Source: Dehalococcoidia bacterium UBA3254 (GTDB taxonomy: Bacteria > Chloroflexota > Dehalococcoidia > Dehalococcoidales > UBA3254). Taken from it: DNA of 13,876 bases. This document shows, one piece after another, positions 1 through 5,818 of the stretch. Each line of letters opens with the position of its first letter. Positions within the stretch are counted from its first letter, which is position 1. Under the pieces are notes generated by a model that had not been told where the DNA came from, made no database searches, and saw only the letters and a list, made by a program, of their open reading frames with translations. The position numbers and the translations under genes are program-made. The DNA lies in the NCBI GenBank assembly GCA_002362735.1, contig DEUU01000045.1, positions 3,373 through 17,248 of the forward strand. The letters are read 5' to 3'.

Positions 1-754
1 AGCCTGGGCTTCTTCCTCTCCCATCGCCAGCACATTAAAACGCCAGCGGATGAGGATGAGGATGATAATGCCGGCTAACATGGGAATGGCAGCGAACAAA
101 AGATCATGATTATTAATTGAAGCCAAAGATCCCATCAGCCAATAGGTGATGGATGGGAGCTGGTTGACGGGGTCGGCCACGTATTTCAACAGGGAAAGGA
201 AGGCGCTAAAAAGTGAAGCAATCGCCATTCCTGCCAGGATGAGGCTTAGAGTAGGGTTGGCCTTGACGATCCGGCTGACGAAATAAGAAATTCCCACTGA
301 AACAAGAGCACAGCAAAAAGCAGAGACTTCGATGGCAATCCAATTCCCTGAAAGAAGTATGGCTAAAGCCGCCCCGAATCCGGCGCCCGAGGAAACACCA
401 AGAATATCTGGCGAGACCAGGGGATTTCGAAAAAGTCCCTGGAAAGAGGTCCCCGCTAAAGCCAGACTGGCCCCAATCAAAATTGCCGCCAGAGTATATC
501 CGGGGCAGCCGGATTTGCATTACCACTGTGTCAATCGTACTGGACCAGGTGTGGTCAATGGGGACAGCCTTTGATGTCAACACTTTGACCACATCCAGAG
601 GTGAAACGGGGTATCTACCAACGGCGAAGGAGATTATGAATAAGATCAAGAGTATCCCTGTCAGTATGGTAATGGCAGATACCCAATTCGTTTTATTCAG
701 GCAAAAAGACGATAATTTTCTGATGTATTGTTTTGGTTTAACGACTACGACCAT
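1..754 (-). pseudogene. FecCD/BtuC-type ABC transporter permease, frameshifted and cut by the window edge
   Basis: This is the inner-membrane permease of a class II (BtuC/FecCD-like) metal-chelate or oxyanion importer. The first ~86 codons are intact: a basic N-terminus, a first membrane helix (about residues 25-45) and the family motif IRLPRI. Just after it, at 493-500, the frame shifts. The expected continuation (LAAILIGASLALAG, then FQGLFRNPLVSPDILGVSSGAGFG) reads on in another frame to position 1, past the window. The start ATG (752-754) has the Shine-Dalgarno AGGAAGAG and lies 7 bp after the binding-protein stop, so the two form one operon. The ATPase gene is not in the window. By context the substrate is more likely molybdate or tungstate (as in MolBC-type importers) than cobalamin, because the operon sits behind Moco-like riboswitches; that is inference. 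A sequencing error could explain this lesion alone. Confidence 0.85.
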
Positions 755-761
755 TCTCTTC

Positions 762-1951
762 CTAGCTCGGGTTGGCTAATAGCCTGGTTAATTGATCATC
801 CGTTAAGTCATAATGAAAGAATTTGGAATAATACTCCTTTATCTTCTCGTTCAAATCTAAACCCGAGGTTTTATCTGGATACAGCTTATTAATCATCCAG
901 TACATTCCGACCATCTGGCAAGGTCCGGGGGGGCCATCGAACCAGGAAAGCGGATTGTCAGGGCGGATGGATATTTTCTTGTTCTTCACCGCTTTTAGCT
1001 GTGCCCATCTTGAATCAGTCATAATAATAGTGAACAGCGTCGCTTGACTGCCACGTCCGATGATGCCCATGTCCGGGTCCCAGAGAAGGATCTGTTCCAG
1101 AGATGCACCTGCCATTCCGTAGCCGGGTTTAAGGGTAACCTGGGCGACATTGACACCGCCGCAGAATTCCAGAAGCCGGGTATGCATTGAGCCGAGCGGG
1201 TCGGGGCTAAAACCATCTTTGCCTTCGGCATAATAAACTTTGATTTTCTCTTTATCAGGAATAGTTGAGACTATATTATTCACATATTTCATGGCATCCT
1301 GGTAGTAAGTATTCAGGCTGCCAGCTTTGTCCGGAACTCCCAGAAGGTCGCCCAGGAAGCGGATTTCGTCAGCATACCCGGTTAAGGCATCATCAGCATA
1401 TTTGGTCTGCTTTTCTCCGGCGTAAAGTCAAACCACCGGGATAGCCCCAAATTTTTCCTGTCTCTCCTGGATATTGGCTTGTGTTCCTTCCAGATAATAT
1501 CCGGTTTAGCGGCTATAAAAGTTTCGTAATTTCCGGTTTGCGTGCCAAACCAACCGCCAATAACCGGCAGTGCAGCATATTTGTCCGGTACAAGCGCCGG
1601 TTTACCATTAAAAGTAAAGCTAAGTCCGGTGAGTTTATCCGGAGCCATCAGATAGACCAGTTCCATTTCAATAGGACCGGAAGCAAGAACACGATTAATA
1701 GTTGTCGGGACTGTTAAAGTCCGACCATACATATCGGTAATGGTTTTTGTGGCAGGTTGAGTTGCGATTGGGGAAGAGGAAATTGCGACAGGTGATATGG
1801 GAGGGATGGCAGGCGCAGAAGAGGTTACTGGCTGAGAAGCTGCTGGTGAGGAGGCGGGTGCATTCTGTGTTCCGCAACCGGCGAGGCTTATCACCATAAC
1901 GAGACAAATTATAATTAAAATATATATTCCCAAAATTCTATTTTTCATCAT
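762..1951 (-). pseudogene. Periplasmic binding lipoprotein of the FecB/BtuF/MolA type, broken by a frameshift and a stop
   Basis: This encodes the substrate-binding lipoprotein of the ABC importer whose permease follows. The signal peptide ends in the lipobox LAGC (lipid-attached Cys26), followed by a Ser/Pro/Ala-rich linker and the helical-backbone binding-protein fold (ITDMYGRTLTVP, PDKLTGL, AAKPDII). The frame is lost at 1491-1493: inserting one C restores LEGTQANIQERQEKFGAIPVV. That restored frame then meets TGA at 1428-1430, where a Gly codon (GGA) is expected. It continues as LYAGEKQTKYADD and joins the long C-terminal half (762-1292), which contains YGMAGASLEQILLWDPD. Full length would be about 396 residues, normal for the family. 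The start ATG follows GGAGTG. Two independent lesions, one of them a nonsense change, argue for a real pseudogene rather than a single read error. Confidence 0.88.
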
Positions 1952-1991
1952 TCACTCCGAATTTTATTAATCAGATTCTGAGCAGCGCTTT

Positions 1992-2120
1992 TTATGGGTT
2001 CACATCTGCCGCCACCTCCCCTTCCAATAAAACCGGTTCAAACAAGCCGGAGATAATGGAAAAAAACAAAACAGCGTTCCTCGAATAAAAGAACGCTGTT
2101 ATAATATTACCCTGACTCAT
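1992..2120 (-). other. Possible 42-codon leader ORF after the gene-proximal riboswitch
   Basis: An ATG follows the strong ribosome-binding sequence AAAGGAGAAG, which is also the 3' strand of the riboswitch closing stem. The ORF runs 42 codons, through the terminator hairpin, and ends TAA about 40 bp before the binding-protein start. The distal riboswitch copy has the same arrangement (AAAGGAGAAGGAATG). No recognisable domain. It may be accidental, because the Shine-Dalgarno-like bases are required by the RNA fold. Low confidence that it is translated. Confidence 0.2.
2059..2100 (-). terminator. Intrinsic terminator of the gene-proximal riboswitch
   Basis: Read on the minus strand, AACAGCGTTC and GAACGCTGTT form a perfect 10-bp stem around an 11-nt loop, followed by TTGTTTTTT. 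It lies about 20 nt after the aptamer-like RNA and ~110 bp before the binding-protein start, so it would stop leader transcription before the transporter genes. Confidence 0.9.
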
Positions 2121-2122
2121 TT

Positions 2123-2243
2123 CTTCTCCTTTCCAAACCGGGAAACAGCACCGTTTCCAATGCTGCCGTTGAGGCTTACTGCCTGCCGGCTGTTTGCCCT
2201 GTCCTTCCAGGCGAAGGATTTAGGTCGAACAGCTCCGGAGAAC
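2123..2243 (-). ncRNA. Moco/Tuco-like riboswitch, gene-proximal copy
   Basis: On the minus strand this leader folds into a closing stem TTCTCC/GGAGAA (2237-2242 with 2124-2129), an inner stem GCTGTT/AACAGC (2228-2233 with 2189-2194) enclosing a TCCTT/AAGGA hairpin, a GCCG/CGGC hairpin, and a hairpin GGCAGCA/TGCTGTT capped by a GGAAACGG loop. Then comes TTTCCCGGTTTGGAAAGGAG. The last hairpin plus TCCCG...TGGAAAGG resembles the end of the E. coli moaA Moco RNA as I remember it (TCCCGTATCTGGAAAGG). The AGGGCAAA stretch (E. coli AGGGCGAA) agrees as well. The family senses molybdenum or tungsten cofactor, which fits an oxyanion transporter downstream. Assignment is by eye, not by a covariance model. 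A cobalamin riboswitch is unlikely because no B12 box is present. Confidence 0.6.
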
Positions 2244-2282
2244 CTTCATTGTTAATCTGTTATTTTGGATTGGTTTAACTGA

Positions 2283-2407
2283 TTGGAAAGGAGAAGGCAG
2301 AGCTTTGGACTAATGAAAAAAGACCAATTGGAGTGGAATAAAAAAACGCCTCCCCGGCAAAAGGAAGCGTTTTATCAAAAACTATCAACATTCCTTCTCC
2401 TTTCCAA
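2283..2407. repeat. 15-bp inverted repeat linking the leader to the riboswitch 3' strand
   Basis: Bases 2283-2297 (TTGGAAAGGAGAAGG on plus) are the exact reverse complement of 2393-2407. In the minus-strand transcript, a CCTTCTCCTTTCCAA segment placed between the two aptamers can therefore pair over 15 nt with the 3' end of the distal aptamer. It can also pair over about 14 nt with the 3' end of the proximal one (2122-2135). Confidence 0.8.
2337..2371 (-). terminator. Intrinsic terminator of the distal riboswitch
   Basis: On the minus strand AACGCTTCC and GGAGGCGTT form a 9-bp stem (one G-U pair) with a 9-nt loop, extendable by flanking A-T pairs and followed by a run of seven T. It lies directly after the distal aptamer copy, making an aptamer-terminator unit that is repeated downstream. 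Confidence 0.88.
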
Positions 2408-2518
2408 CCGGGAAGCAAAGCCGTTTCCAGCAATGCCGTCGATCCCCTAATACTTGGGATACCGACTATCCTCCATGTTCCAAGTTTTTAGAATTTAGGA
2501 AGGATAGCTCCAGAGAAT
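2394..2518 (-). ncRNA. Moco/Tuco-like riboswitch, promoter-proximal (distal) copy
   Basis: This is the second, diverged copy of the same leader RNA. Shared sequence with the other copy includes TTCTCYGGAGCT at the 5' end, CCTAAAT, the TGGAAACGG apical loop and TTCCCGGTT.TGGAAAGGAGAAG at the 3' end. Stems are kept with different bases: CTATCC/GGATAG for the inner stem, and a long GTCG...CGAC hairpin with CCC/GGG inside. The last hairpin (GGCA..GC with GC..TGCT) contains two U-U mismatches. Compensatory changes between the copies support a conserved fold. It begins only a few nucleotides after the predicted transcription start. Confidence 0.6.
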
Positions 2519-2527
2519 TACAGGTTA

Positions 2528-2556
2528 ATATTAGATTGTTAAAAATAATGTGTCAA
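2528..2556 (-). promoter_or_regulatory. Promoter of the riboswitch-transporter transcript
   Basis: On the minus strand there is a consensus -35 TTGACA (2551-2556), exactly 17 bp, then TAATAT (2528-2533). Transcription would start near 2521, immediately before the first aptamer. This is the best sigma-70-type promoter in the window. Confidence 0.88.
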
Positions 2557-2615
2557 CGACGGAAATTAACCTTGAGGAAAGGTTGTACACAAATTTTTCT
2601 CTAGAAATATGCGTG

Positions 2616-2645
2616 TTGCCACCGGCGCTTCCTAGCGTGTACAAT
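2616..2645 (+). promoter_or_regulatory. Promoter of the RNase HI-like gene
   Basis: TTGCCA (2616-2621), 18 bp, TACAAT (2640-2645). The start of transcription would fall near 2652, just upstream of the ribosome-binding site GAAGGAAGG, giving a very short leader before the TTG codon at 2667. It supports the short form of the protein. Confidence 0.6.
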
Positions 2646-2666
2646 GGCGAAGAAGGAAGGTTTTTA

Positions 2667-3074
2667 TTGGATAAAAAATTGACTATTTATACCGATGGAT
2701 GCTCCAAGGGGAATCCAGGCCCTGCGAGCATCGGCGTGGTGATGTATGAGAACGATAATCAGAATCCCTGCTTAACTTTGTCGAAAGAAATCGGGATTAC
2801 AACCAATAATCAGGCTGAGTATAAGGCTCTTATAAAAGCATTGGAATACGCTGTTGCGATGAAAGCTACGAAGGTCGAAGTCAGGTCTGATTCAGAATTA
2901 ATAGTCAACCAGATGAACGGCCGTTATCGGGTAAAAAAAGCGGAGCTTAAACCGCTTCATGAGGAAGCTCAAAGGCTCGCCGGTCAAATTGACTCTTTTC
3001 GCATCTTATCTGTTCCGCGGGAGGAGAACCGCGGAGCGGATAAGATGGCCAATATGGCGTTCGACAAGGAATAA
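2667..3074 (+). CDS. rnhA: Ribonuclease HI family protein
   Basis: This is a cytoplasmic endonuclease of the RNase H fold that cleaves the RNA strand of RNA-DNA hybrids. With the start chosen here the protein has 135 residues, the usual size of the single-domain family. The four acidic catalytic residues are present: D10 (YTDG), E51 (NNQAEY), D75 (RSDSEL) and D125 (GADKMAN). I chose TTG at 2667 because GAAGGAAGG sits 6 bp upstream and a promoter lies at 2616-2645. The in-frame GTG at 2550 would add 39 residues without family similarity and would overlap the minus-strand promoter. The gene converges on the ferritin-like gene 47 bp away. Confidence 0.92.
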   Translation: MDKKLTIYTDGCSKGNPGPASIGVVMYENDNQNPCLTLSKEIGITTNNQAEYKALIKALEYAVAMKATKVEVRSDSELIVNQMNGRYRVKKAELKPLHEEAQRLAGQIDSFRILSVPREENRGADKMANMAFDKE

Positions 3075-3076
3075 CA

Positions 3077-3098
3077 GGTGCACCGAAAGTTGTGCACC
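3077..3098. terminator. Hairpin between convergent genes, possible bidirectional terminator
   Basis: GGTGCAC and GTGCACC form a perfect 7-bp stem with an 8-nt loop, 3 bp after the RNase H stop and facing the end of the ferritin-like gene. There is no clean T run on either side, so its use as a terminator is uncertain. Confidence 0.4.
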
Positions 3099-3121
3099 CA
3101 TTATTTGCCTATTTATTCACC

Positions 3122-3571
3122 TTATTCCATGTCTTCCAGCAAGGTCGTGAACGTATCGTGATGGTCTTCTTCTTGTTCCAGAATATCGCGGAAAAGATGG
3201 TTCGTAGTTTCGTCATTCTCGGCTCTGGCTTTATCAACAATTTTCTTGTAGAGCTGGATGGCGTTTTCTTCGTCTTTCACATCCTGCTCGATCATTTCCT
3301 TCAGGGTCGTACCCACAAAAATAGGATCGGGTTTGGTAGTCGGAATGCCGCCCAGGTAATATAACCGTTCGCCGATTGATTCGGCGTGCTTCATTTCGGC
3401 CACGGCTATGGACTTTAGCTCATCCTTGACGGCAAATCCCTTTACCCCGCCCCATTGGACGTGCTGCCACATATACTGGATAGAAACCTGAATTTCTCTG
3501 GCGATGGCTTGATTCAGCAAATCCATCAATTCTTTAGAGACTTTAACGACTGCGCCCTTTTTTTCTACCAT
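3122..3571 (-). CDS. Ferritin-like / bacterioferritin-type protein
   Basis: This is a 149-residue four-helix-bundle diiron protein of the ferritin-like superfamily, close in size to bacterioferritin (about 155). Candidate iron ligands are spaced as in the family: E26 (AREIQVSIQY), E59 and H62 (EMKHAE), E101/E102 (DEENA) and E135 with H138 (QEEDHH). Such proteins oxidise Fe(II) and store iron or protect against peroxide; whether this one forms a 24-mer cage cannot be seen. No haem-binding methionine is obvious at the bacterioferritin position, so a non-haem form is likely. The ATG is preceded by GGAGG at good spacing. A 6-1-6 palindrome at 3641-3653 overlaps the best -10 upstream, which suggests control by a Fur-family repressor (inference). 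Confidence 0.88.
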   Translation of the reverse strand: MVEKKGAVVKVSKELMDLLNQAIAREIQVSIQYMWQHVQWGGVKGFAVKDELKSIAVAEMKHAESIGERLYYLGGIPTTKPDPIFVGTTLKEMIEQDVKDEENAIQLYKKIVDKARAENDETTNHLFRDILEQEEDHHDTFTTLLEDME

Positions 3572-3640
3572 ATGATTCCTCCGAATTTTTATTTAATATG
3601 ACAATCGCACCAGGACTAAAGTTACGTCTGTCAATTAATA

Positions 3641-3653
3641 TTCTATTATAGAA
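3641..3653 (-). promoter_or_regulatory. Palindromic operator overlapping a -10, upstream of the ferritin-like gene
   Basis: TTCTATAATAGAA on the minus strand is a perfect 6-1-6 palindrome and contains TATAAT. Fur and PerR boxes are 7-1-7 palindromes of similar composition, and the gene is a ferritin, so a Fur-family site is plausible. No good -35 is seen at 17 bp, so both the promoter and the operator remain tentative. Confidence 0.35.
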
Positions 3654-3697
3654 AAGTCTCTTCGTGGGGGAGGTCTGACCTGGTCTCTATGTGTAAA

Positions 3698-3714
3698 GCT
3701 GAAGGCTCTTCAGC
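3698..3714. repeat. Short perfect inverted repeat between the ferritin-like gene and rnpB
   Basis: GCTGAAG and CTTCAGC flank a 3-nt loop. It lies in the divergent spacer, with no T run behind it, so it does not look like a terminator. No function can be assigned. Confidence 0.35.
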
Positions 3715-3766
3715 AAGAGATCTTACTTGGGAATTGATAACTCGCTTCAAACCCTTTACAAATTAT

Positions 3767-3795
3767 TGACATAACATTCTATTTATATTACAGTG
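3767..3795 (+). promoter_or_regulatory. Probable rnpB promoter
   Basis: TTGACA at about 3767-3772 is followed after 17 bp by TACAGT, a partial -10. Transcription from near 3802 would begin just ahead of the RNase P RNA closing stem at 3811. The spacing and the perfect -35 support it; the -10 is weak. Confidence 0.5.
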
Positions 3796-3810
3796 TAAAA
3801 GGATTTTGGG

Positions 3811-4163
3811 GGCCAAGTAAACCGGGTAACCGCCTCGAATTTTTTCGGGGAGGAAAGTCCGAACTCCGCGGGCAAGATGCTGGGTAACACCCAGGAGGGG
3901 CGACCCTACGGATAGTGCCACAGAAACATACCGCCTGCAATGGGTAAGGGTGAAATGGCGAGGTAAGAGCTCACCAGCGGTTGGGTGACCAACCGGCTGA
4001 GGAAAACCCCATCTGGAGCAAGGCCAAATAGAGGGACCATGGGAAAGCCCGGCCCGTCCCCGGGTTGGCCGCATGAGCCGGATGGCAACATCCGGTCTAG
4101 ATAGATGGTTACCATCCCGATTTATTTCGGGATACAGAACTCGGCTTACAGGTTTACTTGGCC
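3811..4163 (+). ncRNA. rnpB: RNase P RNA
   Basis: This is the catalytic RNA of RNase P, which removes 5' leaders from tRNA precursors. The ends pair perfectly as helix P1: GGCCAAGTAAACC (3811-3823) with GGTTTACTTGGCC (4151-4163). The universal core GAGGAAAGTCCGAACTC lies near 3850-3866, and the matching 3' core ACAGAACTCGGCTTACAGG lies directly before the 3' strand of P1. The length, about 353 nt, and the intervening GGGTAACACCCAGGAGGGGCG-type stretch (given here only in part) fit a bacterial type A-like RNA. Open frames crossing it on either strand are fortuitous. The mature ends may extend a few bases beyond P1. Confidence 0.97.
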
Positions 4164-4222
4164 TTAAATCCTGACTCTCTAAAAAACTTTCCGAATTCTC
4201 ATCCAAAACCAATTGCGGACGT

Positions 4223-4228
4223 TATAAT
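4223..4228 (+). promoter_or_regulatory. -10 element upstream of the small unknown gene
   Basis: Perfect TATAAT 19 bp before the chosen ATG. No -35 or extended -10 is convincing, so the promoter call is modest. The resulting leader would be short, with AAAGGA close to its 5' end. Confidence 0.4.
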
Positions 4229-4247
4229 GAAATCAAAGGATAACGAT

Positions 4248-4517
4248 ATGGAGAGAAGGATGAGTAGTCATAAAGACATAATTCTGGAAGCCATGAATTC
4301 GATGCTGGCTTCAGCTCAATTAGAAGCCATGGAGGGAGTCACCCTCGAAAAATTTTTAATCGAACTTGAGCTTCGTCGGATTTATCCTAAAAAAGGACCA
4401 CTGGGTAAATTTTCCCCCGGACAGGTCCGGTATATTAAAAGCTTACTTGATCATAACTACCCGGTCAGGCAGGTCAATAACGAATACTATTATATTGGCC
4501 GCGGTTTGTTTTTTTAA
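4248..4517 (+). CDS. Small protein of unknown function, 89 residues
   Basis: I do not recognise this protein. It is soluble and mixed in charge, with a predicted helical first half (about residues 9-45, rich in Ala, Leu, Glu and Met), then a basic PKKGPLGKFSPGQVRYIKSLL stretch and an aromatic end (NEYYYIGRGLFF). The ATG at 4248 has AAAGGA 7 bp upstream and a TATAAT at 4223-4228, so it is preferred over in-frame starts overlapping rnpB. It is followed 46 bp later by the HExxE protein on the same strand, probably in one transcript. The C-terminal part might bind nucleic acid, but only its charge suggests that. Confidence 0.65.
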   Translation: MERRMSSHKDIILEAMNSMLASAQLEAMEGVTLEKFLIELELRRIYPKKGPLGKFSPGQVRYIKSLLDHNYPVRQVNNEYYYIGRGLFF

Positions 4518-4563
4518 AATGATAGTTCATGGTATTGTTGCAGAACGCTGAGAAGGTAACGGG

Positions 4564-5259
4564 GTGAAGGGATCGATCAAGCCAGCTTATATTGAAAAAG
4601 TTGAGGACGTTGAGAATATCCAGGTCTGGATCGTAGACGGCGCTTATATTCGAGGTCACATCGATGAGGAGTTCACCAATTTTGGACAGCATTACCGATT
4701 TCCTTATATCCCGTTGAATGAATTCTGGATCGACCGTGAAGCCGAACACGATGAGCGTCAGTTTTTCATCGACCATCTTCTAGTAGAATTCAGGCTAATG
4801 GCTAAGGGCCTGCCGTATGAAAAAGCACTTCCTAAGGCAGACCTCGCAGAAAGAAAGGAACGCCGGCGCGCTGGAGACCTCGCCCGATTGACTCATCACG
4901 GCAAAGAACTACTCAAAGGCGAAGAGGCACATGAGCGGCTCTGGAAAAAGCTGGAGAACGGGGTGAACGTTTGGATTATTAATGGGAGCCTTGTGAGGAG
5001 CGTATTCGACATAGACTTTACTGAAGGCGGCCATGACTGTGTCTATGAATTCGTGCCTCATAATGAGGTCTGGATCGACGATGCAATTGTTGAAGAAGAA
5101 CGTGGTTTCGTCCTTTTACACGAGCTTTACGAACGAAACCGGATGTCGAAGGGATGGCCTTACAGCAAGGCGCACGCTGAGTCAAGCCGTCTGGAATATC
5201 ACTGCCGTCTCCACCCTGATGAACTGCATGATAAGCTCGCTATTGAGGGTTGGGCATAG
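4564..5259 (+). CDS. Internally duplicated protein with one HExxE zincin-like site
   Basis: This 231-residue soluble protein consists of two copies of one domain, offset by exactly 115 residues with no gap. By hand, 28 of 69 positions (21-89 against 136-204) are identical, including VWI, R30/R145, FT, P.NE.WID, ER.F, H71/H186, E75/E190 and MxKGxPYxKA. The second copy has HELYE (H186, E187, E190) and H204, the HExxE...H pattern seen in small phage and plasmid-type putative metallopeptidases (YIDRR...HE..E...GL.Y..AH). The first copy keeps H71 and E75 but has L72 and L89, so its site looks dead. Peptidase activity is inference from the motif. The GTG start follows GAGAAGG. The GNAT gene begins 12 bp after the stop, suggesting co-transcription. 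Confidence 0.85.
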   Translation: MKGSIKPAYIEKVEDVENIQVWIVDGAYIRGHIDEEFTNFGQHYRFPYIPLNEFWIDREAEHDERQFFIDHLLVEFRLMAKGLPYEKALPKADLAERKERRRAGDLARLTHHGKELLKGEEAHERLWKKLENGVNVWIINGSLVRSVFDIDFTEGGHDCVYEFVPHNEVWIDDAIVEEERGFVLLHELYERNRMSKGWPYSKAHAESSRLEYHCRLHPDELHDKLAIEGWA

Positions 5260-5271
5260 GGTTATGATCAA

Positions 5272-5706
5272 ATGATTGTCAGAAAAGCAAATGTGGCAGA
5301 TATTCCCCGGATATTCGAACTTTACGAAGAGCTTACCGAAGAGGTACAAGACATTTCTCCCGAGATGGTTAATCAGGTTTTTACTGAGATTGATTCTTCT
5401 CCCCGTCAGGAACTGTTGGTGGCTCAAGATAATGCCCTGGTAGTAGGGACTTTATTCGTTCAAATAACGCCGAATCTTTCTCACGGCGCCCGTCCCTGGG
5501 CGGTCCTTGAAAACCTGGTTGTGGATAGCCGTTACCGTCGTAAGGGAACAGGTCGTCTCCTTATTGAATATGCCTTTACCCGATGCCGGGAAGCCGGTTG
5601 TTATAAGGTGCAGCTTCTCAGTCACAAAAAACGTCTCGGAGCACACCAGTTCTACCGTTCCCTGGGATTTGAAGAGTCTGCTCTAGGATTCCGTTTTTAT
5701 TTTTAG
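5272..5706 (+). CDS. GNAT-family N-acetyltransferase
   Basis: This is a 144-residue single-domain acetyl-CoA-dependent acetyltransferase. The N-terminus has the usual MIVRKANVADIPRI start with helix 1. Motif A is ENLVVDSRYRRKGTGRLLI (the R-R-K-G-T-G loop holds the pyrophosphate of acetyl-CoA), and motif B is HQFYRSLGFEES near the end. The substrate cannot be told; small-molecule amines or a protein N-terminus are both possible. Its ATG is 12 bp after the HExxE gene stop, so the two probably share a transcript. The ribosome site (AGGGT) is weak, consistent with translational coupling. Confidence 0.92.
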   Translation: MIVRKANVADIPRIFELYEELTEEVQDISPEMVNQVFTEIDSSPRQELLVAQDNALVVGTLFVQITPNLSHGARPWAVLENLVVDSRYRRKGTGRLLIEYAFTRCREAGCYKVQLLSHKKRLGAHQFYRSLGFEESALGFRFYF

Positions 5707-5778
5707 ATTCCTCGTCAGATACCGGCCAAATGTTCATCAAAGGAAATCGCTTTTGGCAATATCGCAGCAAGATGGAGA

Positions 5779-5787
5779 TGATATAAT
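5779..5787 (+). promoter_or_regulatory. Extended -10 promoter of the YcxB-like gene
   Basis: TGATATAAT, an extended -10 (TGnTATAAT), needs no strong -35 and none is seen. Transcription would start near 5794, about 25 nt before the ATG at 5819. Confidence 0.55.
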
Positions 5788-5818
5788 TGTCCCATATCAA
5801 GGTTATTCTGGAGAGCAC

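Noticed and set aside
1428..1430. TGA in the binding-protein gene as recoded selenocysteine or tryptophan
   Set aside because: The expected residue is Gly, the gene also carries a frameshift, and no selenocysteine insertion element was seen nearby.
2059..2518. Cobalamin riboswitch, suggested by the BtuC/BtuF-like genes downstream
   Set aside because: No B12 box or typical cobalamin aptamer core on the minus strand, whereas the last hairpin and TCCCG...TGGAAAGG fit the Moco RNA better.
3092..3364. Plus-strand frame inside the ferritin-like gene
   Set aside because: Shadow of the minus-strand ferritin-like gene, without its own ribosome site.
3660..3760. A tRNA or small RNA gene in the divergent spacer before rnpB
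   Set aside because: Only one short hairpin is present; no cloverleaf, T-loop or anticodon arm can be formed.
3763..4212. 149-residue open frame on the minus strand
   Set aside because: It lies antisense to the RNase P RNA and has no recognisable domain; open only by chance.
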